From contig DASUGM010000258.1 of assembly GCA_036274055.1 (NCBI GenBank), positions 1-30,044 of the forward strand: a stretch of 30,044 nucleotides of DNA. Direction: 5' to 3'. The DNA comes from DASUGM01 sp036274055. Its GTDB lineage: Bacteria; Acidobacteriota; Vicinamibacteria; Vicinamibacterales; SCN-69-37. Under the pieces are notes generated by a model. That model ran no database searches and was not told the origin of the DNA. It saw only the letters and a list, made by a program, of their open reading frames with translations. How positions within the stretch are numbered: the stretch's first letter is position 1; each line of letters opens with the position of its first letter. Of this stretch, positions 1-7,949 are shown piece by piece. Position numbers and translations under genes: made by a program.

Positions 1-2
1 CG

Positions 3-2285
3 ACGTTCATCCGGCCGTTGCCGTTCGTCGATGAGAGCCGGCTGGTTTCGATCTTCTCGCTGCCGCCTGGATCGCAGAGCACGAACGGCGGTGCTCCGCT
101 CTCTTCCAGCGCGTTCGTGCGGATGCGCGAGCGTCTGCGCACTGTCGAGAGTGTCGCGGGATTCTGGCCGCGCGATCGCACGTTGCTCGTCAACGGCGCG
201 GGGGAGTTGATCGCCACCGCGGGTGTCTCGCCCGACTACTTTCAGGTGCTCGGCGTCGGGCTCGCGGCCGGCCGAAGGTTCACCGCCGACGAAGACGTGG
301 CCGCGGCCCGTCTAGCGGTCGTCAGCAGCGCGTTCGCGGCCGCGACCCTCGGCAGTGGGACGCCGATCGGCGCGCGTCTGGTGATCGATGGCGAGACCTT
401 CGAGGTCGTCGGCCTGTTGCCGGCAATTCGCGAAGGCACGTTCGTCGGCGCCCAGGTCTACACGCCGCTGGGCATTCATCGCGGCAACGAGCCGGTACCG
501 GCGTCGACGATCGTGCAGGCGGTCGCGCGGCTCCGGCCGGACAGCACGCCGGCGCAGGCGCGATCGGAAGTCACCGCGGTGATGCGAACGATCGTCGACG
601 AACTCCCGGCGACGTTGTCGGGATGGTCGGCCGGTGCGGTGTCGATGCGCGAAGGTCTATTCGGGGATTCGCGGCCGGCCCTGACCGTGCTGTTCCTGGC
701 GGTGTGCCTGCTGACCGCCATCGCCTGCGCCAATCTCGCGAACGTCACGCTGGCCGAGATGAGCAGCCGCCGGGACGAGATCACGCTGCGCACGGCGCTG
801 GGCGCTCGACGCGCGGAACTCGTGCGTCTGATTGCCACGGAGCATGTGCTGCTATCCCTGGCCGGCGGCGCGCTGGGCCTCCTCGTTGCGCGGATTGCGC
901 TGCCGGCGATTCTCGCGCTCGACGCCGATGCGGCCGCTTCGCTTGGCGACGTCACGATCGACTGGCGCGTCCAGGCCGGCGCGTTCGCGCTCGCACTGGT
1001 CGTCAGCGTGATCTCGGGAGTGCTGCCGGCGCTCAACGCCACGCGCGGCGACCTCGCCCGCGGACTCGCGCACGCGAGCCGGCGGGTGACATTGTCGAAA
1101 CGGCAGGCGCGAACTCGCGGCTGGCTCGTCTCGGCCGAGACGATGATCGCCACCGTCCTGCTCGTGACCGGCGCGCTGCTGCTCACGGCGTTTTCAAGAA
1201 CGGCCGCGGTCGCGCCGGGATTCGATCCGACCCATGTGATCGCCGCTCAGGTCAGATTGCCGATTGGCACCTACCCGAGTCACGCGCATCGCGCGACGTT
1301 CGTGAGCCGGGTCGTCGCCGAGATCCGCGCGGTGCCCGGCGTGGTCACGGCGAGCGCGGCCTTCAACACGTTTCGACCGGGCGGGGGGCACTTCACGACG
1401 ATCGTGATCGACGGCCGGCCGACGCCGGATGGACAGCCACGCACCGTGCAGTTTCGTCGCGCCAGCCCTGGCTATTTCGAGACGATGAAGATCGCGACGC
1501 TGCGCGGACGGGCCTTCGAGGATTCGGACACCGCCGCCTCGATGCCGGTCGTCGTCGTGAGCCGGCAGCTCAGCGACACGGTCTGGCCGGGAGAGGATCC
1601 CATCGGCCGTCGTCTCGCGCGCGGATCGGATCCGACCCGCCCGATGACCGTCATCGGCGTCGTCGACGACGTTCGCGATCGCGGCCTGGATCTGCCGACC
1701 GCGCCGACGATCTATCTGGCCTATTCCCAGAACACGAATCCGGCGGCGCCGATCAGCCTGATCGCCCGCACGACCGCCGATCCGGCGACCTACCGCCGCG
1801 CCATTGGCGAGGCGCTTCACCGCGTCGATCCGGCGCTTCCACTTTCGGGCATCACGACGCTCGAGTCGTTTCTTTCCAGCTCGTTGGGGCCCGGACGATT
1901 CAGAAGCGTGTTACTGCTCGCGTTCGCGGCGCTCGGCCTCGTCCTGGCGCTGATCGGGATCTACGGCGTGACGTCACGCGGCGTGATCGAACGGACGCGA
2001 GAACTCGGGATCCGGTTGGCGCTCGGCAGCGGCCGGGCTCGGTTGTGGCGTCTCGTCTTGAGGCAGTCGCTCGGCGCTGTCGGCACCGGCTTCGCGATCG
2101 GCGTGCCGGCGTCGATCATCGCCGGCATGCTGATCTCTCGATCGGTGCCGGGAACATCGCTCGCCGATTTGTGGGTCGCGGTTCCGGCAGGGTTCGTGTT
2201 GGCACTAGCCGGCAGCCTCGCGGCCGCGTTGCCGACGCTGCGCGCGATCCGAATCGATCCGGTGATCGCGCTGCGCGGCGAGTGA
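3..2285 (+). CDS. ADOP/MacB-FtsX family ABC transporter permease, 5'-truncated by window edge
   Basis: This is a membrane permease subunit of the MacB/FtsX superfamily, in the large duplicated form (ADOP) common in Acidobacteriota. The frame is open to the left edge: residues TFIRPLPFVDESRL are read from base 3, so the TTG at 18 is not a true start, and I estimate some tens to about 100 N-terminal residues are missing. The order seen is periplasmic MacB-like domain (about residues 1-215 counted from base 18), FtsX domain 1 with the motif RRDEITLRTALGARRAELVR (about 220-345), a further membrane segment (about 375-395), a second periplasmic domain (400-620), and FtsX domain 2 with RTRELGIRLALGSGRARLWR (about 630-750). 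No ATPase gene is adjacent, which fits the orphan nature of the family. The substrate cannot be deduced. A MacB-like export or efflux role is only a family-level guess. Confidence 0.9.
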   Translation, partial: TFIRPLPFVDESRLVSIFSLPPGSQSTNGGAPLSSSAFVRMRERLRTVESVAGFWPRDRTLLVNGAGELIATAGVSPDYFQVLGVGLAAGRRFTADEDVAAARLAVVSSAFAAATLGSGTPIGARLVIDGETFEVVGLLPAIREGTFVGAQVYTPLGIHRGNEPVPASTIVQAVARLRPDSTPAQARSEVTAVMRTIVDELPATLSGWSAGAVSMREGLFGDSRPALTVLFLAVCLLTAIACANLANVTLAEMSSRRDEITLRTALGARRAELVRLIATEHVLLSLAGGALGLLVARIALPAILALDADAAASLGDVTIDWRVQAGAFALALVVSVISGVLPALNATRGDLARGLAHASRRVTLSKRQARTRGWLVSAETMIATVLLVTGALLLTAFSRTAAVAPGFDPTHVIAAQVRLPIGTYPSHAHRATFVSRVVAEIRAVPGVVTASAAFNTFRPGGGHFTTIVIDGRPTPDGQPRTVQFRRASPGYFETMKIATLRGRAFEDSDTAASMPVVVVSRQLSDTVWPGEDPIGRRLARGSDPTRPMTVIGVVDDVRDRGLDLPTAPTIYLAYSQNTNPAAPISLIARTTADPATYRRAIGEALHRVDPALPLSGITTLESFLSSSLGPGRFRSVLLLAFAALGLVLALIGIYGVTSRGVIERTRELGIRLALGSGRARLWRLVLRQSLGAVGTGFAIGVPASIIAGMLISRSVPGTSLADLWVAVPAGFVLALAGSLAAALPTLRAIRIDPVIALRGE

Positions 2286-2431
2286 GACTCACTCACGGAC
2301 GAGCGACAAGGTTGTAATTGTTCATCGCCGGGCGCGACACCGCTATGGCCCTGAGCCTCCCGGGCCGATACTAGGGATAGCGACGATTTCCGCGAAACGT
2401 CGCCGGACCTCGCTCCCCGCGGAGTTGCCAA

Positions 2432-3325
2432 ATGTGTGTTCGAACGCTTTTAGTTGCGTGCCTGGCCCTGCTTTCGCCGTTCGCTGTCGGCGATGATGCG
2501 GCGACGGGTTTTCAGAAGCTGACGCCGACGGCGGTCGCGTCCGGCTCGATCGAGCTGCCGATGGAGCTGCTGGCGAGCCGGCCGCTGGTTCGCGTCAAGA
2601 TCAATGGCCAGGGCCCGTTTGCGTTTCTGCTCGATCCGGAAGCGACGCAAACCCTGATCGACGCGCGGCTGATCGAGACGTTGAAGATCGTGCCGCTCAA
2701 GAACGCCGACGGATCGGTCGAGCGGCGCGTGGATCTCGAAGTCGGACCCAGCAAGCTGGAGAACGTCGCGTTCGAACAGCGCGATCTCAGCCGCGTCGTT
2801 CCCGAGCTGGGGCTGTCGGGGCAGCCGCGCGGCGTCCTCGCTTTGAACGTGTGGCCCGACCAGATGGTGACGATCGACTACACACGATGGCGGGTGACGA
2901 TCGAGCCCGGCGCGCTGTCCGAGCCGAACGGGAAAGACATCTTCGCGCTCGGTGCTTCGTCGCCGGAGCTGTTCGTCGCGATCTCGATCGGCGAACGCAC
3001 GTTCCGCTGCCACGTCGATCCGATGTTTCCCGGCGGGCTGCTGCTGCCTGCCGACAGCATCCTGGAATTCCCACTGGTCGAAAAGGCACGCGACAACGGT
3101 TCGGTGACTACCCGTCGTGGGCTCATCCCGATTCGGCTCGCGACGCTCGAAACCGATGCCAGCCTGGGGGCTTTCACCTTCAAGGCCCCGCAAGTGCAGT
3201 TCGGCGGTTCGAGCACCGACGCGATTCTGGGATGGCAGTGGCTCTCGGACTTTACGATCAGCTACGACGTCGCCCACGGGCGAGCGCGTCTGGATCAGCC
3301 GCCGCGCCGATCGTCAGCGCGCTGA
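2432..3325 (+). CDS. Exported retropepsin-like (aspartyl protease fold) protein with altered active-site motifs
   Basis: This 297-residue protein has an N-terminal hydrophobic signal segment (residues about 4-20). Two repeats resemble pepsin-like half-sites. The first (FAFLLDPEATQTLID, D68) follows the usual 'GPFxFLLDTGAxxTxI' pattern of bacterial retropepsin-like proteins, and the second is RCHVDPMFPGG (D196). In both, the residues after the Asp are Pro-Glu and Pro-Met instead of Thr/Ser-Gly, so proteolytic activity is doubtful although both Asp residues remain. The start is supported by GGAG at 2421-2424, seven bases before the ATG. The gene lies 146 bp after the permease and converges on the beta-propeller gene with an 18-bp gap. 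It may be a degenerate protease or a binding protein that keeps the fold. Confidence 0.7.
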   Translation: MCVRTLLVACLALLSPFAVGDDAATGFQKLTPTAVASGSIELPMELLASRPLVRVKINGQGPFAFLLDPEATQTLIDARLIETLKIVPLKNADGSVERRVDLEVGPSKLENVAFEQRDLSRVVPELGLSGQPRGVLALNVWPDQMVTIDYTRWRVTIEPGALSEPNGKDIFALGASSPELFVAISIGERTFRCHVDPMFPGGLLLPADSILEFPLVEKARDNGSVTTRRGLIPIRLATLETDASLGAFTFKAPQVQFGGSSTDAILGWQWLSDFTISYDVAHGRARLDQPPRRSSAR

Positions 3326-3328
3326 CGA
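3311..3328. repeat. Perfect 18-bp palindrome over the retropepsin-like stop codon
   Basis: TCGTCAGCGCGCTGACGA equals its own reverse complement with no spacer. It contains the TGA stop of the upstream gene and lies just before the convergent end of the next gene. There is no T-run, so it is not a standard intrinsic terminator. It could be a protein-binding dyad, part of a Rho-type end region, or chance. Confidence 0.45.
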
Positions 3329-3343
3329 GCCGCGCCGTCCGTT

Positions 3344-4759
3344 TCAGCGAGCGGCGCCGAAACAGAACAGCGCGCTGCGCGTTCGCACGTAGAGCCGCCC
3401 CTCGCTCAACGCGGGAGTGGCGTGGAGATCTTCGCCGAGATCGTTGACCCCAAGCACCTCCCACTGCCCGCCCGCGCGGAGCACCGTGATCTTGCCGTCG
3501 GTGTTCGCCAGAAACACTTTGCCGTCGGCGGCCACGGGCGACGCGTAGTACTCGCCGATCGCGCCTGCGCTGCGGCCTTCCTTGATCAGCCGCCCGGTCT
3601 CCGCGTCGAGCGATGTGATGATCCCGCCGTCCTTCACCATATAGAAGATCTGCTGGTAGAGCAGCGGCGCCGGGATGTACGGAATGTTCCTCTGAAAGCG
3701 CCAGGTAATCGCCGCGGGTTCGAGCTTGCCGCTCGCGTTGCCGGGGCGGACCGCGACGGCGCCTGATTCACCGACGTACTGCATGCTCGCGGCGTTCCAC
3801 TCGTCGGTGACGATGAAGCGATCGCTGTTGGCGTCAACCCAGCCGAAATGCTCGCCGTACTCCTTGTCACCGCGGAATTCCTCGAGCGACAGCCGACCGT
3901 CCTTGTCCTTGTCGTACTGCGCCAGCACGGATGCGAATGCCGGCAACGCCGGTCCCGCGGTGCCCTGAGACGACATCAGGATGCGGTCGCCGCTGATGAG
4001 CGCCGTGCCGAGCCCGTCGCCGGCGCCGACATGCGCCCACCATCGCTGGGCGCCGGACGAAAGGTCGTAGGCATCCAGGCGCGTCGAGCCCAGCACGATC
4101 ACGTCGGTGCGGTTCGGAGTGGGCCGAAACACAATCGGGGTGGCCCACCCGATTCTCATGCCGGGCCGTTCGGTCCGCCACTGCTGCCGTCCGGTCGCGC
4201 GATCGAGCGCGATCACGAATGCATTCGACTGCTGATCGCAAACGAGCACGACCAGGCCGCCGGCGATGATCGGCGATCCAGCCATCCCGTAGAAGTTCTT
4301 GAACGGTCCGAGCCGAGAGGTCCAGCGCGGCTGTCCGTCGGCGCTGTACGACACCAGTCCGAAGTCCGGGAAGAACGCGACGACACCGCTGTCGTCGGCG
4401 GCGGGGGTCGGTGACGCCGGATCGTTGGCTTTGTAGGCGTCCGACACGCGATCGCGCTTCACCTCACGGCGCCACAGCTGCCTGCCGGTGCGCTTGTCGA
4501 GGCACATCGTGATCAGCCGGTCGCCGTCGCTGGCCGTGAGGTAGATGCGCGTGCCAATCACGACCGGCGATGACTGGCCGTAGGGCACGGCCATCTTCCA
4601 GGCGACGTTCTTCGTCGGCGAGAACTCGACCGGATATCCCGTGGCGGTGTCGATGCCGGAGCCGTTCGGCCCGCGGAACTGCGTCCACTGCGCGTCGATG
4701 CGGGCGGCCGCGGCGAAGAGTACAAATGAGATCAGGATGAAGAGGCGGGCTCGAGTCAT
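3344..4759 (-). CDS. Secreted PQQ-like beta-propeller protein with inserted EF-hand pair
   Basis: I start the gene at the ATG at 4759, because the sequence from there is a good signal peptide (MTRARLFILISFVLFAAAA, cleavage near ARIDA-Q). The 22 residues upstream in frame look like leader DNA. The 471-residue protein begins its mature part with QWTQFRGPNGSG, the usual opening of acidobacterial and planctomycete PQQ-like propellers. It has repeated blade signatures such as LDKRTGRQLWRRE, ALDRATGRQQWRTE and SLDAETGRLI. Between blades sits a canonical EF-hand loop, DKDKDGRLSLEE (residues 283-294), followed by a second, weaker loop, DANSDRFIVTDE (309-320), with Arg in place of the usual Gly. The fold probably serves protein scaffolding or binding in the periplasm. 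It does not imply PQQ binding. A TATACT at 4785-4780 is a plausible -10 box. Confidence 0.82.
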   Translation of the reverse strand: MTRARLFILISFVLFAAAARIDAQWTQFRGPNGSGIDTATGYPVEFSPTKNVAWKMAVPYGQSSPVVIGTRIYLTASDGDRLITMCLDKRTGRQLWRREVKRDRVSDAYKANDPASPTPAADDSGVVAFFPDFGLVSYSADGQPRWTSRLGPFKNFYGMAGSPIIAGGLVVLVCDQQSNAFVIALDRATGRQQWRTERPGMRIGWATPIVFRPTPNRTDVIVLGSTRLDAYDLSSGAQRWWAHVGAGDGLGTALISGDRILMSSQGTAGPALPAFASVLAQYDKDKDGRLSLEEFRGDKEYGEHFGWVDANSDRFIVTDEWNAASMQYVGESGAVAVRPGNASGKLEPAAITWRFQRNIPYIPAPLLYQQIFYMVKDGGIITSLDAETGRLIKEGRSAGAIGEYYASPVAADGKVFLANTDGKITVLRAGGQWEVLGVNDLGEDLHATPALSEGRLYVRTRSALFCFGAAR

Positions 4760-4779
4760 ATGGGCTGGGGGCAGACGTG

Positions 4780-4785
4780 AGTATA
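4780..4785 (-). promoter_or_regulatory. Possible -10 box for the beta-propeller gene
   Basis: TATACT on the minus strand, 20 bases before the ATG at 4759, is a five-of-six match to the sigma70 -10 consensus. No convincing -35 hexamer is visible at normal spacing, so this is weak. Confidence 0.3.
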
Positions 4786-4812
4786 TGGTCCGCCGGTGCG
4801 ATCTACTCCGCA

Positions 4813-5442
4813 TTACTCCACCCATGAGTACCCGTGAGTAGCATCAGCACTCTGTCGCGCCGGCGCCCTGCCAGCCTGCTTGCGCTTCCGGAACGGCGGC
4901 CCGGCGACGCGCTCGGCCGCCCTCTCCTGCAGCGCGCGGCGCAGCGCGACGCGCGCCCGCGAGAGTCTCGACATCACGGTGCCGATCGGAATCCCGATGA
5001 CCTCGGACAACTCCGAATAGGACAGTCCCTCGAGTTCGCGCAGCACGAGCACTTGATGAAGAGGATCGGCCAGGCGACTCATCGCCCGCGCGATCGCGTT
5101 GGCGTCGTCTGTCTGGCGCAGCAACGCCTCGGGATCCTTCTGCGGGCGGGAGAAGCTGTGATGCTCCTCGTCGAACGGACTGGTCGGCGCCTGGAAGCCG
5201 CGGCGCCAGCCGTAACACGCGTTGCGGACGATGCGGAGGAACCAGGCGCGTCCATCGCCGCCACTGAACGTCCGGAAGTATCGCAACGCCCGCAGGGACG
5301 CTTCCTGCACGGCATCCTCGGCATCGCGTTGGTCGCGCATCAGACGGCGCGCCAGCCGCCGGGCGGCGTCGAGATGCGGCAGGACGACGGCGTCGAAACA
5401 CTCGCTGCGGACCGATGTCGAGGCCGGCGAGCCGGTTGTCAT
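4813..5442 (-). CDS. ECF-family RNA polymerase sigma factor
   Basis: This 209-residue sigma-70-like factor is started at the ATG at 5442; an in-frame extension to 5574 would cross the divergent promoter and is not conserved-looking. Region 2 (about residues 14-85) contains RRLARRLMRDQRDAEDAVQE and GDGRAWFLRIVRNACY. Region 4 (about 115-170) contains HQVLVLRELEGLSYSELSEV and IPIGTVMSRLSRARVALRRA, the helix-turn-helix for -35 recognition. A basic C-terminal tail of about 30 residues (RKRKQAGRAPARQ) is unusual. No anti-sigma gene of the zinc-finger kind follows; the next gene downstream is the beta-propeller, 53 bp away and in the same direction. The gene is divergent from the HTH-ATPase regulator, with 96 bp between the starts. 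Target promoters are unknown. Confidence 0.9.
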   Translation of the reverse strand: MTTGSPASTSVRSECFDAVVLPHLDAARRLARRLMRDQRDAEDAVQEASLRALRYFRTFSGGDGRAWFLRIVRNACYGWRRGFQAPTSPFDEEHHSFSRPQKDPEALLRQTDDANAIARAMSRLADPLHQVLVLRELEGLSYSELSEVIGIPIGTVMSRLSRARVALRRALQERAAERVAGPPFRKRKQAGRAPARQSADATHGYSWVE

Positions 5443-5488
5443 CCGGCCAGTGTGTGGCGCGCCGGCGGATGCGGCCACCGACAGCACC

Positions 5489-5515
5489 CGTACAGCGCCC
5501 GTACGATGGCCGTAC
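5489..5515. promoter_or_regulatory. Three CGTAC direct repeats at 11-bp period in the divergent control region
   Basis: CGTAC occurs at 5489, 5500 and 5511, each preceded by C and spaced exactly 11 bp apart (one helical turn). Two copies are followed by AG. The array lies between the ECF sigma gene and the HTH-ATPase gene, just upstream of a TATAAG box at 5522-5527. This is a good candidate operator for the adjacent regulator or a promoter element for the sigma factor; the role is inference. Confidence 0.45.
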
Positions 5516-5521
5516 AGGATG

Positions 5522-5527
5522 TATAAG
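5522..5527 (+). promoter_or_regulatory. Possible -10 box for the HTH-ATPase gene
   Basis: TATAAG lies 11 bases before the ATG at 5539, which would give a nearly leaderless transcript. No recognisable -35 is present; its place is taken by the CGTAC repeats, which would fit activator- or ECF-dependent transcription. Weak evidence. Confidence 0.3.
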
Positions 5528-5538
5528 ATCGCTCGATC

Positions 5539-7899
5539 ATGAAGGCCGGCCCTCCGAGGTCGTTCAGCTCCCACTTGAAATCGCTGCGCGAGGCGGCGGG
5601 CTATACACAGGAGGAGTTAGCGACGATTGCCGGCCTGTCGGTGCATGCGGTGAGCGCGCTCGAGCGCGGCACCCGGCGGCGGCCCCAGGTCGAAACCGTG
5701 CGCGCGTTGTCGGCGGCTCTGGATCTCAGCGGCCAGATCCGCGACACGCTGCTGGGCAGCGCGCGTTCGCCGCTCACCGGCGCGGCGGTCGACGAATTGA
5801 GTGATACGTCGCTGCCGGTGACGTTGACCGCTCTTCTCGGCCGTGACGCCGACGTGAAGATGTTACGGCGCTGGCTCAAAGATCCCACCGCGCGCCTGAT
5901 CACGCTGACCGGACCGGGCGGCGCCGGCAAGACGCGGCTGGCGGTGGAAGTCGCCCGCGGCATGGCCGCCGAGGGCGCGAGCCGCGTGGTGTTCGTGCCG
6001 CTTGCCGCGATTCGCAATCCGCAGTTCGTCGCGCCGGCGATCGCGGAAGCACTCGGACTGGCCGACGTCACCACGCTCGATTTGCCGAGACGCATCCGCG
6101 TCGCGTGCGGCGATCACCCGACGCTGCTGGTCGTCGACAACCTCGAGCATGTGCTGGACGCTGCGCCGCTCATGACCGACCTGCTGTCGTCGGCCGCGTT
6201 GCTGCGCGTCCTCGCCACCAGCCGGGCACCTCTTCGCGTGCACGGCGAGCGCGAATATGCGGTCGGGCCTCTCGCGCTGGCAACGCGCTCGAAGATGATG
6301 TCGCCGGCGGCGCTCGCACGTTCTCCAGCCGTGCGTCTGTTCATCGAGCGCGTCCGCGACGTGCAGCCAGGCTTTCGCCTCAACTCCGGCAACACCGCGA
6401 CAGTCGCGGCAATCTGTCAGAAGCTCGATGCGCTGCCGCTCGCCCTCGAACTGGCGGCGCCGTGGCTCAAGGTGCTGACCGCCGAAGAACTGCTCCAACG
6501 CCTCGGTCAGGACATCCTGTTCTCCGCGGTCGGCCGCCGCGATCTCCCCGAGCGCCAGCAGACGATGAATGCCACCGTGGCCTGGAGCTACCAGTTGCTC
6601 GCCCCCGACGAACAAGGCGTGTTCCGCCGCCTCGCCGCGCTGCCGGGTCGATTTCCGATCGAGGCGGCCGCCGCGGTCCTGGCCGGCAGCGACTCTTCGG
6701 CCGCGACGAGCGAGGCGGCGCTTCGCGCCGTCGCCGGTCTGATCGACAAGAGTCTTCTGATCCGAGCCGAGACCTCGGTGTCGACTCGTCCGCTCTACCA
6801 GATGCTCGAGACGGTACGGGCGTTCGCGGCGCACGCGCTCAGCGCCGCGGGCGAGCGTGACGAGGCGCTGGCGGGTCTGGCGCGTTACTGCACGGGCGAA
6901 GCGTCACTCGCCGAAGCCGGTCTGGTCGGCCCCGCGCAGGCAGAATGGCTGCATCGCGTCCGTGACGATCTCGAGAGCTATCGCGTCGCCCTGACCTGGC
7001 TGATCGAGCGCGGCCGTCCCGGCGACGCGGCCGGCATCGCCGCCGGGCTCATGCAGTTCTGGATGATCCGCGGCGGCGCCGCCGAGGGCCTTCAGTGGTA
7101 CGAACAGATTCTGCGTCTGCCGTCGCTCCCACCGGTGCTCGAGGCGAAGGCCCTGGTCGGCGCCGCGATGATGATGTACTCGCTTGGAGAACTCGGCCGC
7201 GCGCGCACCGGACTGACGCGCGCCCTCGCGCTCGCCGCCGACGCCGGTGACGCCGAAATCGTCGCGCAGGCCGAGCACCTGTTCGGACACATCGAACACG
7301 CCGTCGGCAACATTGGCGTGGCGCGCGACCGGTTCACGCGGAGCGTTGAGGGGTTCCGCGCACTCGGGATCACGTGGGGCGTGGGGAATTCGCTGAACGG
7401 GCTGGCGAAGGTGGCCTTGGCGATGGGCGACGCCGACGAGGCGGAACGCCTGCTCGATCAGGCCGCCTCCGTGCTGCGGCAGTGTCCATGGTTCCTGGCC
7501 CTGGCGTTGTATCGCCGCGCCGTTCTCGAACTGCTCCGTGGCCACGCCGACGAGGCGATCGCGCTGGTGCGCGAGAGTCTCACGCTCTACCGGCAGCTTC
7601 AGGACAAGTACGCGATCGTCTACGTGATGGTCCCGCTCGCTGCCGCGGCGGTCCTCAAGGGCGACGACCTGTGGGCGGCGAGGATTCTGGGCGCCCGGGA
7701 CGCGGTGACGGAACGCACCGGCGCCACGATCGCTGACCGCTGGGTGCACGCGCTTGGCGAACAGGCGGAATGGGAAGTGCGCGGACGCCTCGGCCCCGAT
7801 CGATGGGCGAGGGCGCACGCGGCGGGACGAGTGACGTCGATCGACGCCTGGATCAGGGATATCAACGCCGTCCTGCGTCGATCGGCCGCTGCGGTGTGA
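5539..7899 (+). CDS. XRE-type HTH plus STAND/NB-ARC-like ATPase transcriptional regulator
   Basis: This 786-residue cytoplasmic regulator starts with an Xre/Cro helix-turn-helix (about residues 8-64, with LREAAGYTQEELATIAGLSV and LERGTRR). A signal-transducing ATPase module follows: Walker A GPGGAGKT at 125-132, Walker B TLLVVDNLEH with D200, and the sensor-like LRVLATSRAPLRVHGEREY. The C-terminal half (about 430-770) is alpha-helical and TPR-like, rich in Ala/Leu helices (ARTGLTRALALAADAGDAEI, for example), as in the COG3903 group of predicted ATPase regulators. In such proteins the repeats sense a ligand and nucleotide exchange switches DNA binding. The ligand here is unknown. The gene is divergent from the ECF sigma gene and may regulate itself and that gene through the CGTAC repeats between them. 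Confidence 0.9.
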   Translation: MKAGPPRSFSSHLKSLREAAGYTQEELATIAGLSVHAVSALERGTRRRPQVETVRALSAALDLSGQIRDTLLGSARSPLTGAAVDELSDTSLPVTLTALLGRDADVKMLRRWLKDPTARLITLTGPGGAGKTRLAVEVARGMAAEGASRVVFVPLAAIRNPQFVAPAIAEALGLADVTTLDLPRRIRVACGDHPTLLVVDNLEHVLDAAPLMTDLLSSAALLRVLATSRAPLRVHGEREYAVGPLALATRSKMMSPAALARSPAVRLFIERVRDVQPGFRLNSGNTATVAAICQKLDALPLALELAAPWLKVLTAEELLQRLGQDILFSAVGRRDLPERQQTMNATVAWSYQLLAPDEQGVFRRLAALPGRFPIEAAAAVLAGSDSSAATSEAALRAVAGLIDKSLLIRAETSVSTRPLYQMLETVRAFAAHALSAAGERDEALAGLARYCTGEASLAEAGLVGPAQAEWLHRVRDDLESYRVALTWLIERGRPGDAAGIAAGLMQFWMIRGGAAEGLQWYEQILRLPSLPPVLEAKALVGAAMMMYSLGELGRARTGLTRALALAADAGDAEIVAQAEHLFGHIEHAVGNIGVARDRFTRSVEGFRALGITWGVGNSLNGLAKVALAMGDADEAERLLDQAASVLRQCPWFLALALYRRAVLELLRGHADEAIALVRESLTLYRQLQDKYAIVYVMVPLAAAAVLKGDDLWAARILGARDAVTERTGATIADRWVHALGEQAEWEVRGRLGPDRWARAHAAGRVTSIDAWIRDINAVLRRSAAAV

Positions 7900-7901
7900 G
7901 C

Positions 7902-7949
7902 GGGTCAAACACGGGTCAGACCCCGAGGGGTCTGACCCGTGTTTGACCC
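7902..7949. repeat. 48-bp perfect inverted repeat (REP-like or bidirectional terminator)
   Basis: Two 23-base arms (7902-7924 and 7927-7949) are exact reverse complements around a 2-base GA centre. The core is GGTCAGACCCC/GGGGTCTGACC. The element sits between two convergent genes, three bases after the stop of the HTH-ATPase gene, and it includes the stop and last codons of the zincin gene. It has no T-tract on either side, so it may be a dispersed REP-like palindrome that inserted there, or a hairpin that stops or protects both transcripts. Confidence 0.85.

Noticed and set aside
3344..4759. True PQQ-dependent alcohol dehydrogenase
   Set aside because: The chain is short (471 residues), lacks a cytochrome c domain and the usual adjacent Cys pair, and has the FRGPNGSG opening of structural PQQ-like propellers.
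7902..7949. Standard intrinsic terminator
   Set aside because: The stem is strong but there is no T-tract after either arm, and the loop is only two bases. I list it as a palindrome with possible terminator or REP role instead.
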